Part shown: in pieces, positions 59,823-64,000 of the stretch
How the letters are laid out: every line of letters starts with the position of its first letter
Numbering within the stretch: position 1 is the stretch's first letter
Assembly (NCBI GenBank): GCA_025677825.1
Contig: JAIXMO010000035.1
Coordinates: 62,001 to 126,000, forward strand
Direction of reading: 5' to 3'
Source: Helicostylum pulchrum
Taxonomy: Eukaryota; Mucoromycota; Mucoromycetes; Mucorales; Mucoraceae
DNA length: 64,000 nt
Made by a program: the position numbers and the translations under genes
Notes under the pieces: model-generated
What the model was told of the DNA's origin: nothing
The model's database searches: none
The model's input: only the letters and a program-made list of their open reading frames with translations

Positions 59823-62800
59823 ATGACTGGTACATTGAGATGGCACTCCTGTTCAACAAATGACTTTCCGCTTAAACGACATAAAGTTTCAAAGGCATGT
59901 GAAGCATGTCGTGGAAAAAAAATGCGATGCGACGGCAGTAAGTTTATTTTTTCTTGCGTATTTTGAGATATCATAAAAAAACTAAACTGTATTACTTAGA
60001 TAACCCGTGTCAAAGATGCGAATCAAATAAAATTAAATGTATATATAACGATAAACCAGCGAGATCGCGTTCAACGCCTATAGTTAAAAAGGCAGTTCAA
60101 TTATCACCCGACCCATCGTCGTCATCGAATTCATCCGTTACTTTATCGCCTCCTCCTCCAGCAGCAACACAACAACGTTCGAGTGGAGTGATAACACCTA
60201 AAACGGAAGAAAATGTACCGACACTTTGTTTAAATAAAATAACATTTGTAAATGAATTATATGAAACGCTCAGATTGCACCAAACTCCCAAAACACGTAG
60301 ATATGGAACATCAATACCTCCTTTACTGTTAGACTTTTTCAATACGACATCTCAACCTCAAACGATCTGGACGTACTTTATTTTATGCCTAGACAAGATT
60401 TATGATATTCAGCCCATCACGGATAACCCTTACATCTTGCGCGACGCACCTGAAGAAGAGTCCAGTGAACTTGCCAAAGAAGCCTTTCAGATATTTATCA
60501 CGCATAACTTACTATATGGCTTGTTTATTGATACACCATTATTATTGTTTGTCATTAGTTCTGTTTCAATGTTTCCGTATATGCAACAATCCAATTTGTC
60601 TCAAACAATAACAACCAAGGAATTACCTTTCCATCCATCGTGTTTACCCTTTTATTCTATTGTCATCTACTGCATTTTAGCAATTACTTTCCAGTCTGCC
60701 TATCAATCCTTACCCAATATGAATGAGAACTTTACCAACAATTTGTACGCTTATTCGCACTTGTTCTACAGAGAAGCCCACAAGCTATTTCTCGCCGCTT
60801 GCTTTCCTACCAGTCCTGCCGACCCAACAACAACGACGGCGACAAACAACAAGCCAGAAGAAAAGAAACGACATACCATCTTACTGGTGCAAGCGTCTGT
60901 TCTTTTAGCTCATTTCCAGTCTACAGCCATTAGTGAAGAGCAAGCGTTTTTAACGGTCAAGATGGGCATTCATCTGGTGCAGCAAGGTGCGTTGACTGTC
61001 CTTGATGACGATGACGATGAAAAAGAAAGTTTGTTTGCGTTACTAAAATCACTCGATGGTTGGTACGTTTGGTTGGCTTTTTATTTACAAAAACCTTATT
61101 CGGTACTAGAATTCGATATCCCACCCACTACTGCGACAAAGTATGATGTCATGTTTGGACGCAAGAGTAAAGAACAACGGTGGGCCATTTGTGTCTTGGA
61201 TGCGTATACTTTTTTTTTGAAAAATTTATTAAAAAAGAAAAAATCAACGCAGCCTCTCAATATCAATACTATCAAGGTGTGTGTCGTGTGTATATTTATT
61301 ATAGTGCGTGTGTGGGGGGGGGGGGGAGTAGTTTTTTGTGTGCAATTTCTTTTTTCTCTCTCTTCTTGGTTACCTTCTTTTAGTGCTAAATACTCAAACA
61401 AAAATATATATTTTATATAGGATTCACTAAAGTTACTCCGTACGTCAAATGAAAATGAAGAAGATGGTTTTGTTCCCAGCCGTATTATTCAAGTATATCA
61501 CGATATACTTACAATTCAATTACACTCTAGTCAACTCGATAACAATTTACAAAGTATAGCAAAAGATACGCTTAATGCCAACGATTACACAACTCTAGAT
61601 ACACTAAGTGTTTGCATTTCTTCATCTCAAAATATGCTGACAAATATAAACAAGGTTATATTTGCTGACACAAACGCAACCGCACCATTAAAGTATATTC
61701 CGCTTTCCATCATCTATTCTACTTGTCTTGTTTCTCAAATCAACCTCTATTTTTTGAAAAGCAAGAAATCGTCATCTACTTTGTTTAAACCGTCCGCTGC
61801 AATGCGTAAAGAAATCGATACTTTACAATCAAATCTAGTGAAAGTATTAAAGTCTGCATCTCCTTGCTTTGAAGCATTTCAAATCTTGCACAATAAATTC
61901 AACCCAGCAACACTAAAGAGAGTAGATACTACTACAAGTGTAAACAAGACATTGACCATTTCACCATCTCCCACTTCTTTGTCCACTTCATCTTCTACTA
62001 CAACTCATACTACAAACCCGTTACCTGTTTCTTCTTCTTCTACTACTACTACTACTACTACTAGTAATAGTAATGCAGCTATCATAATGAACCCAACACT
62101 AGCATCAGAAACAAATAACTTTTTATCGTCTTTTCATACAAACAACCATAGTGATTTATTAATAGCAAATGATGCGCAACATATGACAATGAACTTACCG
62201 ATGGCAGGTGGTATAAGTTCCAGAGCTGATATTGATCGAGAGCAGCTAGAGAAATTGTCACATACTAAATCACATCACAATCACCATTACCAAAACCATT
62301 ACCAAAACCAACAACAACAACAGCAACAACAACAACAACTACAACAACAGCAACAACAGCAACATCACCAACAGCAACAAAATATTCAACAACAAAACAT
62401 TCAACAACAAAACATTCAACAACAAAATATACAGCAACAAAACATACAACAGCAACAGCAACAACAACAACAGTTGCAATTACAACATCAACAAATGTTG
62501 CTTCAAAAACAACAATTAAATCAACTTCAACTTCAACAACAACAACCAAATTCATATTATACAAAGAGAACTGAAAGTGGATTTAATGGACAGCAACAAC
62601 AACCTTTAAATGACCCGTGTTATTACTACAAGAACAATCAAGGTCAAAAGAGGTCGTGTCAATCACAACAACAACAACAACAGATGTATAATCAATTTGA
62701 CTATAGTATCACCCAACCCGCTTTAAAACGACAAAGGTCCAATACCGCTATTTCATACGATGTGTATCCGACCGCCACTAAGTCCAACAACCAAACAGAT

Positions 62801-63679
62801 GGTGGTGTAGTAATGGAAGGGTCTCATCATGAGAGGTCAAAGAGTGTCGCTGCTGAATTGATTGAACTTGATTCGACCAGTGACGAATTCATGTACAATA
62901 TGTGGATGCTAGAAGGAGCTACACCTACACCTACAGAAGAGATATACGATAACCGTCAACAATTAAAATCACATCCTTCGTACAATAACAACATGTCGTT
63001 TCTCTCACCACAACCACCGCCTCAACCAGCACAACCAGCACCACCTCCACCAGCACCGCCTCAACAAGAACTAAATAACAACAATGGAGTTACCAAACTA
63101 CCTTTACCACAAATATCCAAACAAACCTCGATGCTTTCAAAAAGATGGTTAACTTCAGCGCAAGCACAAAAGACGAACAATATCTTTTTCCACAGCGAAG
63201 TTCAAACACTGCACTACCAAACACCGCCACTTGTGAATTTCGATACCAATACGTCGTTCCCGATGGTGGGCCTCAACGTGATTCAAGAAGTGGACCAAAA
63301 TACAAACAATAATTTGATGTACTCGACAAGTCATCGCGCAAGTATTATTTCTGATCACAGTGGCAGCAGTAGTACCGGTGGAAGTGGACATCATTTATTA
63401 AGCGCTAATAACGTAGTTAATTCGTCATCCGCTTCAACGGAAGAAACAACTGATGCGGTGGCGGTATGGGCGTCTACAGCAGTCTCGTTTCCAAAGATGA
63501 ATAGCAGCAGGCAGTATAATAATTCAACGACAGCATCAAATAGTAGTAGTTTGGATGAAAGTAGTGATAGAGTACCGCCACCGTTGTATCAACAACAACA
63601 AGGGACCTCAAATAATTCTGGAACTGTTCATTGGATAAATTCGGAGAAAGTAGGCGATGAAGAATATTGGGTTGATTGA
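59823..63679 (+). CDS. Zn2Cys6 transcription factor with poly-Q tracts
   Basis: Exons 59823-59937, 60000-61276, 61421-63679 total 3651 nt, or 1216 aa. The N-terminal binuclear zinc cluster is CEACRGKKMRC-x5-CQRCESNKIKC (Cys26 to about Cys53, spacing C2-C6-C5-C2-C6-C), split by the first intron inside the loop. A middle homology region follows (fungal-specific TF type): YSHLFYREAHKLFLAACFP and LLKSLDGWYVWLAFYLQKP. The C-terminal half is disordered, with long Gln runs (62307-62550) broken by NIQQQ repeats, and Pro/Ser/Asn-rich parts typical of activation domains. It should bind CGG-containing DNA as a dimer, although no coiled coil is obvious after the cluster. Target genes are unknown. The second intron (61277-61420) contains a G11 run. 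Confidence 0.9.
62307..62550 (+). repeat. Poly-Gln coding tract with IQQQN repeats
   Basis: Mostly CAA codons with some CAG. It includes five near-identical 15-nt units encoding NIQQQ (about 62380-62450). It lies in the activation-domain-like part of the Zn2Cys6 factor. Confidence 0.85.
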
Positions 63680-64000
63680 AGTTTCTCTTATTATTACACT
63701 ACTACTATTTTTTCTCTATTATATACGCATATAACTTTATAGTACTTCTATAAAGACTATTTTTTTATTTTTATTATGCAACTATTGTGTAGTTCGGCGT
63801 TTTTTTCTTTCTTTTTCCAGTTTGGTCATGTTTAAAAAAATTAGGTCACTACTGTCGGAGCTATAATTTTTTATTTCATCATACTTTTCTTACAAACACA
63901 ACTTTTTTTTTTTTTTCCCTCTTTTTTCTTCTTCTTCTTCATTAAATAAATAATAATATTAAAATGCTCAAGAATTGCTGTTTTTGTATTAACCTTCGGT
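63680..64000. other. 3' flank of Zn2Cys6 gene
   Basis: AT-rich, with T runs and a TTCTTC repeat near 63925-63940. No gene is seen up to the window edge. Confidence 0.5.

Overview
This window is fungal nuclear DNA, most likely from a Mucoromycota (Mucorales-type) fungus. The intergenic DNA is AT-rich and full of long A and T runs. Genes carry many short GT...AG introns (about 48-90 nt). The gene set also fits: a small white-collar-type LOV/GATA protein, AreA-like and NsdD-like GATA factors, a full-size PDR ABC transporter, a P5B ATPase and a decayed Fanzor/TnpB-like element. Exon models were built by hand from splice signals. Every multi-exon model below adds up to an intact reading frame.

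Layout. 0.6-4.4 kb (+): a multi-exon UPF0658-like membrane protein and a sulfite oxidase whose Mo-ligand cysteine lies on a 6-nt microexon. 4.7-9.2 kb (-): a PDR-type ABC transporter, followed by a 2.9 kb gap. 12.1-16.8 kb (-): a P5B-type ATPase with a signal peptide and Cys-rich ectodomain. 16.8-20.5 kb: a gene-poor stretch with mariner/Tc1-like relics. 20.6-21.7 kb (+): Sgf73/ataxin-7-like SAGA subunit. 22.6-33.6 kb: three different GATA zinc-finger regulators, NsdD-like (+), AreA-like (-) and WC-1-like with a LOV domain (+), with an F-box protein between the last two. 34.8-35.9 kb (-): Stm1/SERBP1-like RNA/ribosome-binding protein. 36.1-41.9 kb (-): an MFS sugar transporter pseudogene split by a 4.08 kb element flanked by a 6-bp duplication. 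42.7 kb (-): tRNA-Asp with an E-box cluster upstream. 43.2-44.2 kb (-): F-box and Cys-rich protein. 44.8-48.3 kb (+): EMC1. 49.7-51.7 kb (+): ankyrin-repeat protein. 52.1-52.3 kb (-): a short Ndc10/Crypton-like fragment. 52.8-55.7 kb (+): CAMKL-type kinase, converging 25 bp from a small two-TM protein (-). 56.5-57.8 kb (+): TMEM198/DUF4203-like membrane protein. 59.8-63.7 kb (+): large Zn2Cys6 transcription factor with poly-Q tracts.

Functional picture. The genes are housekeeping (EMC1, sulfite oxidase, SAGA subunit, Stm1-like), transport (ABC, P5B, decayed MFS) and an unusual concentration of regulators (three GATA factors, one Zn2Cys6 factor, one SAGA subunit, one kinase). The WC-1-like, AreA-like and NsdD-like proteins point to light, nitrogen and developmental control. 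The main oddities are the 6-nt microexon in sulfite oxidase, the Fanzor-type insertion that broke a sugar transporter, the Cys-rich ectodomain on the P5B ATPase and the GATA-gene cluster.
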